Below, one piece after another: positions 8,815 through 17,603 of a stretch of 64,000 nt of DNA. The DNA lies in NCBI GenBank assembly GCA_016710585.1, contig JADJVN010000018.1:1-64000 (forward strand), written 5' to 3'. The number at the start of each line of letters is the position of its first letter. Position 1 is the first letter of the stretch. Position numbers and translations under genes: made by a program. The notes beneath the pieces are model-generated. The model ran no database searches, had not been told where the DNA came from, and saw only the letters and a list, made by a program, of their open reading frames with translations. This DNA is from Saprospiraceae bacterium. GTDB taxonomy: Bacteria > Bacteroidota > Bacteroidia > Chitinophagales > Saprospiraceae.

Positions 8815-11800
8815 TTATAATCCAGATGGATCAAATTTACGTGCTACACCAAACCATTTAATTATTCTTTCTTCACCTGTATTTGTTTCTTTAATATGAA
8901 TCAAATAGGCACCAGAAGAAACTGGAATTCCTTTAAAGTTGGTTAAATCCCATTCCAATGCTGGACTAATCTGTCTCTCTGTGATGCCACGATAAGGGCT
9001 ATTTACTTTCTGAGGTACTTCATCGCGATTGTATTGTCTGATGAATTTTCCATCAATAGAAAATATACTTACTTGACATTTTGGAGGAAGATTAGTGATC
9101 TTTACGATATTACTGAATTGACCTGTCTCGTAGGCTGAAAATCCATAATAAGGATTTGGTACTACGTTGACCATATCCAATGCCACTTCTACTTCTGACT
9201 TTGTGTCAACGATATCAGCTTGTTTACCTTGTATGCTGAATTCATATAAATTGTGACCTAAATTTTCGTTGGTTCCCTTTGCATATTGATAAGGATTGTC
9301 CACTCTCAATCGCACAGTCAAATCGTTTGGAATAAGTCCAGTTTCACCACTACCATAAGCATTGAGATCTGTATTGCTCAGCGGCATGGTACACCAAGTT
9401 ATTTCCCTCAATGCACGAAGTCTGATAGGTACACTGGCTGTAGGTACTAATACTGGACGAATTGCTTTACATGAATCATATGGTTGCTTAGTCACATAGA
9501 TGTAATGATGACCTCCAAGTACCAAATTTAATGGAAATTGAGCGCATGTGTCTCCTTGAACTGCAATCTGATCAGAAGGATTCCACATCATATCATTGCC
9601 AACTGGTCTACCACCTTTCAAACAATTTTGTATTAAAGGATCTGTGGAAAAGAATGAATTCTCACCAAAGAATATATTAAGCCTTTTTCCAGTCTCTACA
9701 TCAACTGCATAGCCTGGGAACCAACCCATTCCTGTGCCATCCCCATCTGGATCTGCAAATCCATCACCATTCGCATCATACTTACCTACTGAAGGATTTT
9801 TCTTAATACTAAAGTTTGGTATTCCATTAATTGGATCTGTATTTCCATTTGCTGTATTCCAAGTTTCAATGACAACACATCTAGACCACTTGCTTTTATC
9901 AGAAGTGAAAACTATATCCACATTATTCAAAGAATCCAATCTCATGAAATTTAAAATAGTCGCATTATCACTTTTAGTCCAAGCTGGAGTAACTACTTTT
10001 CCGACACCCTCACACACTTTGTATGGATACCATGTACCAGCTTCAAGTCCTTCTCCAAGCATCTCAAAATTCTTATTTGGATCAAGTTTATTATTAGTTG
10101 TTCCAATTCCAGAAGGTATAAAATCTAAAAATGGATTATTTGGTTGAGCAATAAACCAGTTTGCTTTCGTTGGATCCTTATACTCATATTCCAAACCTTC
10201 CCCGATCACGCCATTCGTTCCCAAGGTGTCTTGACCAGCATCTAGTGTCTGCCCAATATTTATTGAGAAGCCGTATTTGCCGATGATTTGTTCATTCAAA
10301 GTAGCAAGATCTACGTCTGATTGAATAACTTCACTTGGATTTGACTTATTGATCAAAGTCCATGTAATTGGTTTGTCTAATGTTGTATTAGTAGGATTTG
10401 CATCAACAAATTTTAAAGCGAAATCACCGTCTTTTACTAATATTGGATTGACTATTTTTACATTGACAGGTCCACTTCCTGCTGCGTATTCTATTTTCCC
10501 ATCTGCAGTTCCATTTAAAATTTTATCTGCCATTCCTTCCTTAAGTCTTAAGAAATTTCCTCCTGCTCCTATTCCATCTAATCTAGTTACTAGAACACCG
10601 TCTCCATATTTAGCTTTAACTTTCTCGTAAACTTGAGGTCTTGGTGTACCAAGATAAGGCTTTCCATCACCATTCGGTCCAAGGTTTAGACGACCTGGAC
10701 AGTAAGTAATCCTCTGACCAAAATTATTACCCACGTCGTAACTCTGGAAGTTATTATAACCATAAGCAATTACGATGAAATAATATTTTTTATTATTGAT
10801 CAAGTTTCGATCACCTGTTGAAAACTGGTCTTCTTTTACTGAAAACGAAGTCCGGATTCCACCATCCAAACCAGTTACCATCAATTGAGGTGACCATACT
10901 TTAGGAAAAGTTGAACTTGGAAATGGATTGTCTACCGATGTCCAGTTGTATAATTTTTTAACTTTATTCTTCAAATCCACAGTAAATATCTCTCTTACTT
11001 TTGAAGGATCATTGATTGTATTATTGCTAAGTGTTACATCTGCATCTGCTAATTGGAATATTCTATATCCTTCAAATACATATAATGAATCAACACCTGG
11101 AGGTAATCCCAATCCTGGCTCATGATAGTCATATAAAGTATTTTCAAAATTATTTGAACCTTTATCATTTGAAAGTAATAACACTAACTCTCTGTCAAGC
11201 TCTACTATATCCATATCTGGAGCAGTAGGTCCATCTTTCAATTCAAAACAGAAATCAAATAAATCCTGAGACAACTGGTCTGCAGTATATAAGTCTGTCA
11301 ATACTGGGCAAGGATATTGCTGATCTGGCACCCATACCATTCCTACGATCAATTCATTCAAAGCACCTGGCTTAAGCACCAAAGGTCCTGTAGCCTGGAT
11401 GGTTCTTCTATCACCTTGTCCTGCTGAAGCTGTACACATACTCCATCCTGTACTATTGGCTGGATCATCTGGAAATGCATAATTAACTCTTTCTGTTCCT
11501 CCATAACCGATACCACCTTTAGTCAAAGGCGTTCCATCTTTCCACTTACCAGTGATCAAATTATAAAATTCATTTGCAGTACCTGGTTCTGTTGTTCCCG
11601 CTGGTGGATTACCTGCTCCAGGTCTATTATAATACATGAATGTAGACATCCCTAATTCATTTCCCAATGTATCCAATGGACCTCTAAAATAATCTATTCC
11701 TAAGACTGGTATATCAGTACAATAAGTGTTAGTTCCGTTTTCACAGTTACAGCCATTACTTCCATCGGTTGCATCAATATTATAGATGTACATCAATTGC

Positions 11801-12783
11801 CTTTCAGGGTTACAACCAACATAGTCATCTGAATCACAGCCCAAGTCTGGATCTGTCCAAATAGCAAAATAACAATCACGAATATCCTGAGGGGCTCTGT
11901 TAATCAATTTATATCTCAAGAATGTCATATCATTGATCTCATCACCAGTCTGGAATGCAAAAGCTTGAACTTGTACTTCCATCCTGATCGGATCTCCTTT
12001 AGATAAACTGTGGGTACTACCCGCATCATTATAAATCCAAAAAGTCATATCATCTGCATAAATTCCACGTGGACATCCTGTCACATCAATATCTGGATAG
12101 TCCCCATTCTCTGGATTATAAATTTTATTATCATCGACATGATAGAATTTTGCCAATCCTTGAGGTAGATTTGGCAATTCAAAATTATATCTAGAAGAGA
12201 AATGTCTATTTCCTTTTGCAGGCCAATACAATACATCTTCTGGTATCTCACTTATTTCAAGAGGTCTCGTTCCTTTTACTTGAGCAAATCGCTTTTTATG
12301 TAAAGTAATATTTGCTCCCTTCACATTAAAGAACTGATCCCAGTTGATACAATCCTCTGTACACGTCTCCCCAGTATTTGGCATCAAAGGACCAGGTGTA
12401 TAATCGAATTCATTAGCTCTTGGATAAGTTGATGCCATGAATTTAATAGCACCAGATGGATCTTTTCCACCTACCCAGACACCACCAGCATATAAAGAAG
12501 AAACTTCCTTTGCTCCAGATCCTGCTGTTACTTTGGGAACGATATAACGCCCTTTTGATTTGTCCCACCAGATATCACCGCCATTGAGTAATCGAGCACG
12601 AACATTGTTAATTTCCATGTCCACTTGTTTCGTGGCAGGAACGCAGTTACCACCACGTGGACTTGCTTTTTGAATCGTTGTGTTAGTGCTGTTATTTGCT
12701 CTAGGTGCCTCTCTTGAAAATAAGCTCACCGACAAACTAAACGTAACTAACAAAACTAATATAAGAGAATTTATATTTTTCAT
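8815..12783 (-). CDS. Large secreted protein of the TonB/PorV operon, probable T9SS cargo
   Basis: A 1322-residue protein with a signal peptide (residues 1-23). It is rich in Gly, Asn, Asp and aromatic residues and has cysteine clusters (TCTEDCINW, SNGCNCENGTNTYC) suggesting extracellular disulfides. The last 130 residues begin with MVNVVPNPYYGFSAYE, continue with VSIFSIDGKFIRQYNR and GIPVSSGAYLIHI, and end in a basic tail. This is the FlgD-like/T9SS type A-like layout. Specific enzymatic motifs are not recognised. It starts 28 bases after the stop of the TonB-dependent receptor and precedes the PorV-like gene, so the three products probably act together at the outer membrane. Cargo status is inference from the tail and context. 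Confidence 0.7.
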   Translation of the reverse strand: MKNINSLILVLLVTFSLSVSLFSREAPRANNSTNTTIQKASPRGGNCVPATKQVDMEINNVRARLLNGGDIWWDKSKGRYIVPKVTAGSGAKEVSSLYAGGVWVGGKDPSGAIKFMASTYPRANEFDYTPGPLMPNTGETCTEDCINWDQFFNVKGANITLHKKRFAQVKGTRPLEISEIPEDVLYWPAKGNRHFSSRYNFELPNLPQGLAKFYHVDDNKIYNPENGDYPDIDVTGCPRGIYADDMTFWIYNDAGSTHSLSKGDPIRMEVQVQAFAFQTGDEINDMTFLRYKLINRAPQDIRDCYFAIWTDPDLGCDSDDYVGCNPERQLMYIYNIDATDGSNGCNCENGTNTYCTDIPVLGIDYFRGPLDTLGNELGMSTFMYYNRPGAGNPPAGTTEPGTANEFYNLITGKWKDGTPLTKGGIGYGGTERVNYAFPDDPANSTGWSMCTASAGQGDRRTIQATGPLVLKPGALNELIVGMVWVPDQQYPCPVLTDLYTADQLSQDLFDFCFELKDGPTAPDMDIVELDRELVLLLSNDKGSNNFENTLYDYHEPGLGLPPGVDSLYVFEGYRIFQLADADVTLSNNTINDPSKVREIFTVDLKNKVKKLYNWTSVDNPFPSSTFPKVWSPQLMVTGLDGGIRTSFSVKEDQFSTGDRNLINNKKYYFIVIAYGYNNFQSYDVGNNFGQRITYCPGRLNLGPNGDGKPYLGTPRPQVYEKVKAKYGDGVLVTRLDGIGAGGNFLRLKEGMADKILNGTADGKIEYAAGSGPVNVKIVNPILVKDGDFALKFVDANPTNTTLDKPITWTLINKSNPSEVIQSDVDLATLNEQIIGKYGFSINIGQTLDAGQDTLGTNGVIGEGLEYEYKDPTKANWFIAQPNNPFLDFIPSGIGTTNNKLDPNKNFEMLGEGLEAGTWYPYKVCEGVGKVVTPAWTKSDNATILNFMRLDSLNNVDIVFTSDKSKWSRCVVIETWNTANGNTDPINGIPNFSIKKNPSVGKYDANGDGFADPDGDGTGMGWFPGYAVDVETGKRLNIFFGENSFFSTDPLIQNCLKGGRPVGNDMMWNPSDQIAVQGDTCAQFPLNLVLGGHHYIYVTKQPYDSCKAIRPVLVPTASVPIRLRALREITWCTMPLSNTDLNAYGSGETGLIPNDLTVRLRVDNPYQYAKGTNENLGHNLYEFSIQGKQADIVDTKSEVEVALDMVNVVPNPYYGFSAYETGQFSNIVKITNLPPKCQVSIFSIDGKFIRQYNRDEVPQKVNSPYRGITERQISPALEWDLTNFKGIPVSSGAYLIHIKETNTGEERIIKWFGVARKFDPSGL

Positions 12784-12810
12784 TTTGAAATGTTTTTAGA
12801 TTTTGTAAAA

Positions 12811-15800
12811 TTAAAATTCAAGAATTGCTCCAACTATAATCCTTCTCGGCTGAGTATAATTATTTGGATTCAATAATCTCCAGTTATATGAATCGACAAA
12901 AAAGTCTAAACTATTTGCGCCATATATTTCAGTAACTGTTCTTTGTTCATTAGTTCCCAATGCTGTAGACAAATAGCCATCATCATTAGCACCACCAGAA
13001 CCTCTGTAAACACCGATCACATTCTTCGTATTCAATAAATTTTGGACACGGCAATACAGATTTAAAGACAATGGATGCTTAGAATCAGCCTTAGTTAAAT
13101 TAAATGATTTGTCTGCTTTCGCATCTACATTAAAGTTCCATGGTAATCTCGCTCCATTGATAGAACCTCTGTAACCTGTTCCATCATATCTTACAATGGT
13201 AGTTCCTGGTGAATAAGGTCTTCCTGAAGCTGTAGACAATTGGATATTTAACCCAGTGTTTGATAAAATATCTTTACCCATAACTCTTGGGCCATTATAT
13301 CTTTTTCCTGAATCATATCTATAATCTCCTACGAATGATATTCTATGTCTTTCATCATAAGTGAAAGGAAAAATATTTCTAATGTTAATCCCCTTTTCAG
13401 TCAGTCCTCTTTGAGTCTCTGCATCAGATCCAGTTCCATCTGCAAACTGTAAAGTATAAGCTGCATTGAATTCAAAATTGTTTGTACGACGGAAATCATA
13501 AGTAAAATTGAAACCTTTTACAGTACCAAAGTCTAAGTTTCCATAAGTATTGTAAGTTCCGACACTTGCTACTTTACTTATGGTAGTTCTTTGAATATCA
13601 TCGCGCAATTCCTTGTAGTAAGCTGAAATTTTAACAGCAGAAGAGTTGCTTATTTTTTGTTGGAATCCTACTTCATAATCAATAGTCTTTGAAGGCTTCA
13701 AACTACCGTTATTTTCAGGAGTTCTTCCCGATAGATCCCAATATAAATAACTCAATGGAGACACAAATGAATTTGAAGTTGGTCTCTGAACTAAGACATC
13801 ATAATGTGCAAAGAAGTTAGCATCTTCAGAGATAGGGAACGAGAATGCCAAACGAGGCATGATATTCACCTGTGGCTTATAGTCTTCAAATGAATCATCG
13901 ATCTTAAAATCTTTTCCTCTAATAGTTCTCAATGAATCTGCATCTACATTATATCTTGGATTAACTAAGTTACTCTCTTGGAAAATAGAAATCGCTGAAT
14001 TGGCAAGATTTCCATTAGGGAAATACCAATTGTCACCACTTCTATATGCTTTAACTATAGTTCCGTTTTGGCTTGTAGTATAGACTTTAAAATCATCACC
14101 AATTGTACCTGGTTTTGTTGATCCAAATCTGTCATGAAATGTTTTTGCCCCCATAATTCCATATAAAGAATATTTATCCTTTAAAACTTTAGTGTTGGCA
14201 TCATAGTAATCTATTCTAGATCCAAGACGGAAGATAATATCTTTAAATGTAAATTTATCTTGCAAAAATCCAGCTGCATAAATTGGTGCATTTGGTGCGA
14301 CTTGACCATTGCGAACTCCATTTTGATCACGAGTAAAAAAGTCTTCAAATTTTATATTTCCTTTTAATTTATTTCCTAGGTAATCATAACCTAAATACCC
14401 TACTGATGATCTGTCTGTCAACTCCTTTGCAGAAAACATATCTAAGCTCATTTCACTAGGTAATAAATTATCGACATGTACATATTTATGAAGATTCATT
14501 TCATCATTGTTTTTGAAAATTTTATTTCTTACTGAATGAAAAAACTTTGCCTCTTCATTAGGGACATATAATCCTCCCCACAATGTATCACCAGTAGCGG
14601 TGAGCCCACAAAAATAAGTATAATCTATACCCGAGATTAAATCATTCTGTAACAATCTTCCTGTCTCCCACAAATTATATGGCTGTAATGTATAGCCTCT
14701 ATCAATTCGTTGCTCATACATACCTCCAAATGTAATATTATGACGTCCTTTACTTGAGCCAAATGGAAGAAAATCAAAACCCATTGTCGCTTGTAATGTA
14801 TAGATATCATCATCACTTTTTGTATATCGGTCATATACTGACCCTGCATTGGTGTGTATTCCACTCCACACATTGTCAAATGATGTATTGATCTTACTAT
14901 TAAATGCTCTATAAGCCTCAATATTCAATGCATCCTGCTCAGAAAGTGGCACTTTATTGTAATTAGCCCAAACTGGATTTGCTGTACCCGGAGTATATTT
15001 TCTATTTAATGGAATATAACCTTGAAGTACTCTATCATTATCAAATACAGGTTCATAAACTACATTGAACTGACCTACATATCCATAATCAAAGAATTGA
15101 TCCCCATGTCTAAAATCACTAGTAGATTCTTTTCTGTTTTGATAACCCAATTGTAACACATAAGATGCATTTTGAATGGGTGAAAGTTTCTTCGCTTCAG
15201 CACCTTCTTCAGGAGCGGCGTTAATATCAACTAACTTGCCCAATCTATGTTTTACTCTAAGATTAGCCCTGTATGTAGAGCCCAATCTTTCAGGATTGTT
15301 GACCCAATTCAACAAAGTCCAAGAACCACTTCCTATGGTCTCATCATCTTCTGTAGGAACAAATCTATCAGAAGTCTTTGCATATGTTCCTGATAGTGAC
15401 ACATCTATATTTCTGCTTGGTCTAAAGTCAAGTTTTCCTGTTAAATCTATAGCTTCATTATCTTGATTTGGATTATACTTCAATAATTCAACATCTTTTC
15501 CATCTTCTAGGAATTGAGCTGTGACATAAGGATTGCCTTTTAGAAAAGAAATAGGCTCATCTCCTATTCTTTTAATAGCATCTTCTGTAGCAGCATATCT
15601 TCCAAACGCAGGAGGATCATCATCTTTTCTAAAAGTGTATTGACCAGCTAGTCTATAACCTACAATCGTGCGATCTGCTTTCCCTTCTGATTTTTTCTTC
15701 CAAATTGGACCTGAAATATTTGCGGAAAGGAGATTATAACCATATGGGTCAAGATATTGAGAAGTCTCAGCTTCTATACCGCCACTTACTTTTGCTGAAG

Positions 15801-16461
15801 GTCCTTTTGATGTCAATGCGATAATTCCACCAGTGACATCGCCATATTGAGCTTCGATACCACCTGTTACGACTTGCAATTGTTCGATTTCAGAAGATGG
15901 CAGTGCTCTACCTGTATATCTGATACCGTCGAGGTAATAAACAGTAGCACCAGTTCTAGATCCTCTGATGGAACCTTCCCCTCCGTCAACACTGGAAAAA
16001 CCAGCTGATGTAGCTGCAATGGCATTGATATCTCTAGTAGGTAGGTTTTTGATTTGTTCTGCTGTCACTTGAGTTCCTTGTGTGGTCTGATCCACAGTCA
16101 CAAGAGGAGCGCTATAGGCTTTTATCTCTACCTCCCCAAGTTCAATTCCCTTAGATAGGCTAATATTTACTTTATTGGCTTTTCCTCCTTGGACTTGTAC
16201 ATTGGTAATTTTAGAAGCAGCATATCCAACATATCTAGCTTCTATGTCGTACTTTCCTGGTTCTAATTGAACATTATAATTTCCATCATAGTCTGTGACA
16301 GTGGTCAATACCTGAACTCCATTTTTGAAAAATAGTATTCCACACTGGATGATGGTTTCTCCAGATTCTCCATCTTTAACTGTACCTTCTACTGAAGTTT
16401 GGGCTACCAGCGCAAAAGATGAAAACAATAAGAAAAGCAGTGTAAAAATTTTGCTTTGCAT
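12811..16461 (-). CDS. TonB-dependent receptor with carboxypeptidase-like regulatory domain
   Basis: A 1216-residue outer-membrane receptor. The ATG at 16461 is preferred over an upstream one because a signal peptide (MQSKIFTLLFLLFSSFALVA) starts there. A CarboxypepD_reg-like domain follows (TSVEGTVKDGESGETI, about 22-105), then the plug (about 125-240: LPTRDINAIAATSAG, GSIRGSRTGATVYYLDGIRY, YGDVTGGIIALTSKG). The barrel ends in NNYTQPRRIIVGAILEF. These receptors import large ligands with TonB-ExbBD energy or, in some systems, interact with surface proteins. It leads an operon with a giant secreted protein and a PorV-like barrel; no SusD gene is adjacent. The ligand is unknown. Confidence 0.9.
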   Translation of the reverse strand: MQSKIFTLLFLLFSSFALVAQTSVEGTVKDGESGETIIQCGILFFKNGVQVLTTVTDYDGNYNVQLEPGKYDIEARYVGYAASKITNVQVQGGKANKVNISLSKGIELGEVEIKAYSAPLVTVDQTTQGTQVTAEQIKNLPTRDINAIAATSAGFSSVDGGEGSIRGSRTGATVYYLDGIRYTGRALPSSEIEQLQVVTGGIEAQYGDVTGGIIALTSKGPSAKVSGGIEAETSQYLDPYGYNLLSANISGPIWKKKSEGKADRTIVGYRLAGQYTFRKDDDPPAFGRYAATEDAIKRIGDEPISFLKGNPYVTAQFLEDGKDVELLKYNPNQDNEAIDLTGKLDFRPSRNIDVSLSGTYAKTSDRFVPTEDDETIGSGSWTLLNWVNNPERLGSTYRANLRVKHRLGKLVDINAAPEEGAEAKKLSPIQNASYVLQLGYQNRKESTSDFRHGDQFFDYGYVGQFNVVYEPVFDNDRVLQGYIPLNRKYTPGTANPVWANYNKVPLSEQDALNIEAYRAFNSKINTSFDNVWSGIHTNAGSVYDRYTKSDDDIYTLQATMGFDFLPFGSSKGRHNITFGGMYEQRIDRGYTLQPYNLWETGRLLQNDLISGIDYTYFCGLTATGDTLWGGLYVPNEEAKFFHSVRNKIFKNNDEMNLHKYVHVDNLLPSEMSLDMFSAKELTDRSSVGYLGYDYLGNKLKGNIKFEDFFTRDQNGVRNGQVAPNAPIYAAGFLQDKFTFKDIIFRLGSRIDYYDANTKVLKDKYSLYGIMGAKTFHDRFGSTKPGTIGDDFKVYTTSQNGTIVKAYRSGDNWYFPNGNLANSAISIFQESNLVNPRYNVDADSLRTIRGKDFKIDDSFEDYKPQVNIMPRLAFSFPISEDANFFAHYDVLVQRPTSNSFVSPLSYLYWDLSGRTPENNGSLKPSKTIDYEVGFQQKISNSSAVKISAYYKELRDDIQRTTISKVASVGTYNTYGNLDFGTVKGFNFTYDFRRTNNFEFNAAYTLQFADGTGSDAETQRGLTEKGINIRNIFPFTYDERHRISFVGDYRYDSGKRYNGPRVMGKDILSNTGLNIQLSTASGRPYSPGTTIVRYDGTGYRGSINGARLPWNFNVDAKADKSFNLTKADSKHPLSLNLYCRVQNLLNTKNVIGVYRGSGGANDDGYLSTALGTNEQRTVTEIYGANSLDFFVDSYNWRLLNPNNYTQPRRIIVGAILEF

Positions 16462-16478
16462 AATGTGGTAATTAAAAT

Positions 16479-16557
16479 ATTTGTTTGATAAAAAATTTTG
16501 CAATGTTAAGCATTTCTTAACTTTTTTCAAAATCTGAGATTTGTTTGATAAAAAATT
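16479..16557 (-). repeat. 19-bp direct repeat flanking the receptor-operon promoter
   Basis: The plus-strand sequence ATTTGTTTGATAAAAAATT occurs at 16479-16497 and again at 16539-16557, exactly 60 bases apart. One copy lies in the leader just upstream of the receptor start and the other just upstream of the -33 box. The placement suggests paired operator sites, but the function is unproven. Confidence 0.6.
16501..16531 (-). promoter_or_regulatory. Promoter of the TonB receptor operon
   Basis: The minus strand has TTTG (16528-16531), 19 bases, then TAACATTG (16501-16508). This matches the Bacteroidota consensus spacing with one mismatch in the -7 box. The start codon at 16461 lies 40 bases downstream. 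Confidence 0.6.
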
Positions 16558-16605
16558 AGTCGAATTTATCTAAAATTAATTTTTACAGTATTGATATTCA
16601 ATTTA

Positions 16606-17550
16606 CTATATATTTAAATTTAGCATATTTTCCAATTTTTTTAATACAGTCTGAGCTATTAAAAGTTTGGATTCATGAGTCCAACCAGCAATATGTGGGG
16701 TACAAATCACGTTATCCATCTTAAATAGTTTGTCATATAATTCTGATTCTGTCGGGGTATAAGACGATGGTTTTTCATTCTCAAAAACGTCAAGACCAGC
16801 ACCCAATACTTTGCCAGAATGAAGTCCGGAAATTAAAGCGACGGTATCCACTATTTGTCCTCGAGAGCTGTTAAGTAGGTAAAATGGGTTTTTATTTTCA
16901 GCGATAAAAAGTTCGTTTACCAGATAACGTGTCTCATCAGTCAAAGGCAGATGGAGACTAATCACTTCAGCTTCCTCCTGTAGTTGGCTTAAGCTTTTTA
17001 CTACCCTGTAACGATCTGTATTTTCATTTAGCTGCTTATACTTATCAAAAATTATAATATTCGCCCCAAATCCTGTCAAAAGTCTAGCAAAACTGCTCCC
17101 TGTATGGCCAAATCCGATTATTCCAATGTTTTTTGATCTGATCTCTGCACCTCGATTCTGCTCCCTTCGCCAATCATTTAATTTTACTTCTGAATTAGCT
17201 CTTGGAATATGTCGAAATAAAGATAAAAGTAATCCAAGTACATGCTCTGCCACTGCATTGCAGTTCGCTTCTGGTGTACTGATCAAATAAATATTTCTTG
17301 CATATGCTTCAGGGATATCAATGATCTCCATACCTGATCCCAATCGAGCTATCCACCGAAGATTAATCGCTCTAGATAAAAAATCTTTGTCCACTTTTAT
17401 CTTACTATTGATGATTAATCCATCATATTGGGGACAAATCTCTTTACACTCTGCCAAGCTTATCTTGGGTAGATAATCAAAATCATAATTTCTCTTCTCA
17501 AATTCTGTCAATAAAAATGGATGAACATCGTCTGTGATCAATATTTTCAC
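16606..17550 (-). CDS. D-isomer-specific 2-hydroxyacid dehydrogenase
   Basis: A 314-residue cytoplasmic NAD-dependent dehydrogenase that interconverts 2-hydroxy and 2-keto acids. The Rossmann motif GFGHTG is at residues 146-151. Catalytic residues are visible: Arg230 in NSSRG, Glu259 in DVFENE and His286 in TPHIAG. The substrate-side EANCNAVAEHVLGLLL resembles 3-phosphoglycerate dehydrogenase, but there is no C-terminal ACT or regulatory domain, so SerA is only one option. Glycerate or hydroxypyruvate dehydrogenase are others. A -7 box sits 14 bases upstream of its start, so it appears to be transcribed separately from its envelope-protein neighbours. Confidence 0.85.
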   Translation of the reverse strand: MKILITDDVHPFLLTEFEKRNYDFDYLPKISLAECKEICPQYDGLIINSKIKVDKDFLSRAINLRWIARLGSGMEIIDIPEAYARNIYLISTPEANCNAVAEHVLGLLLSLFRHIPRANSEVKLNDWRREQNRGAEIRSKNIGIIGFGHTGSSFARLLTGFGANIIIFDKYKQLNENTDRYRVVKSLSQLQEEAEVISLHLPLTDETRYLVNELFIAENKNPFYLLNSSRGQIVDTVALISGLHSGKVLGAGLDVFENEKPSSYTPTESELYDKLFKMDNVICTPHIAGWTHESKLLIAQTVLKKLENMLNLNI

Positions 17551-17563
17551 GATATCTTTTTTG

Positions 17564-17571
17564 CAAATTTA
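17564..17571 (-). promoter_or_regulatory. -7 box for the 2-hydroxyacid dehydrogenase gene
   Basis: The minus strand reads TAAATTTG, an exact TAnnTTTG, followed after 13 bases by the ATG, implying a very short leader. No -33 box is clear. Confidence 0.4.
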
Positions 17572-17603
17572 CAAAAAAACAATCAGCTTAACTTCATCTT
17601 AAA

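Noticed and set aside
9734..11228. Several plus-strand frames of 65-137 codons inside the 1322-residue gene
   Set aside because: Antisense shadows of a long, well-supported coding region with biased composition.
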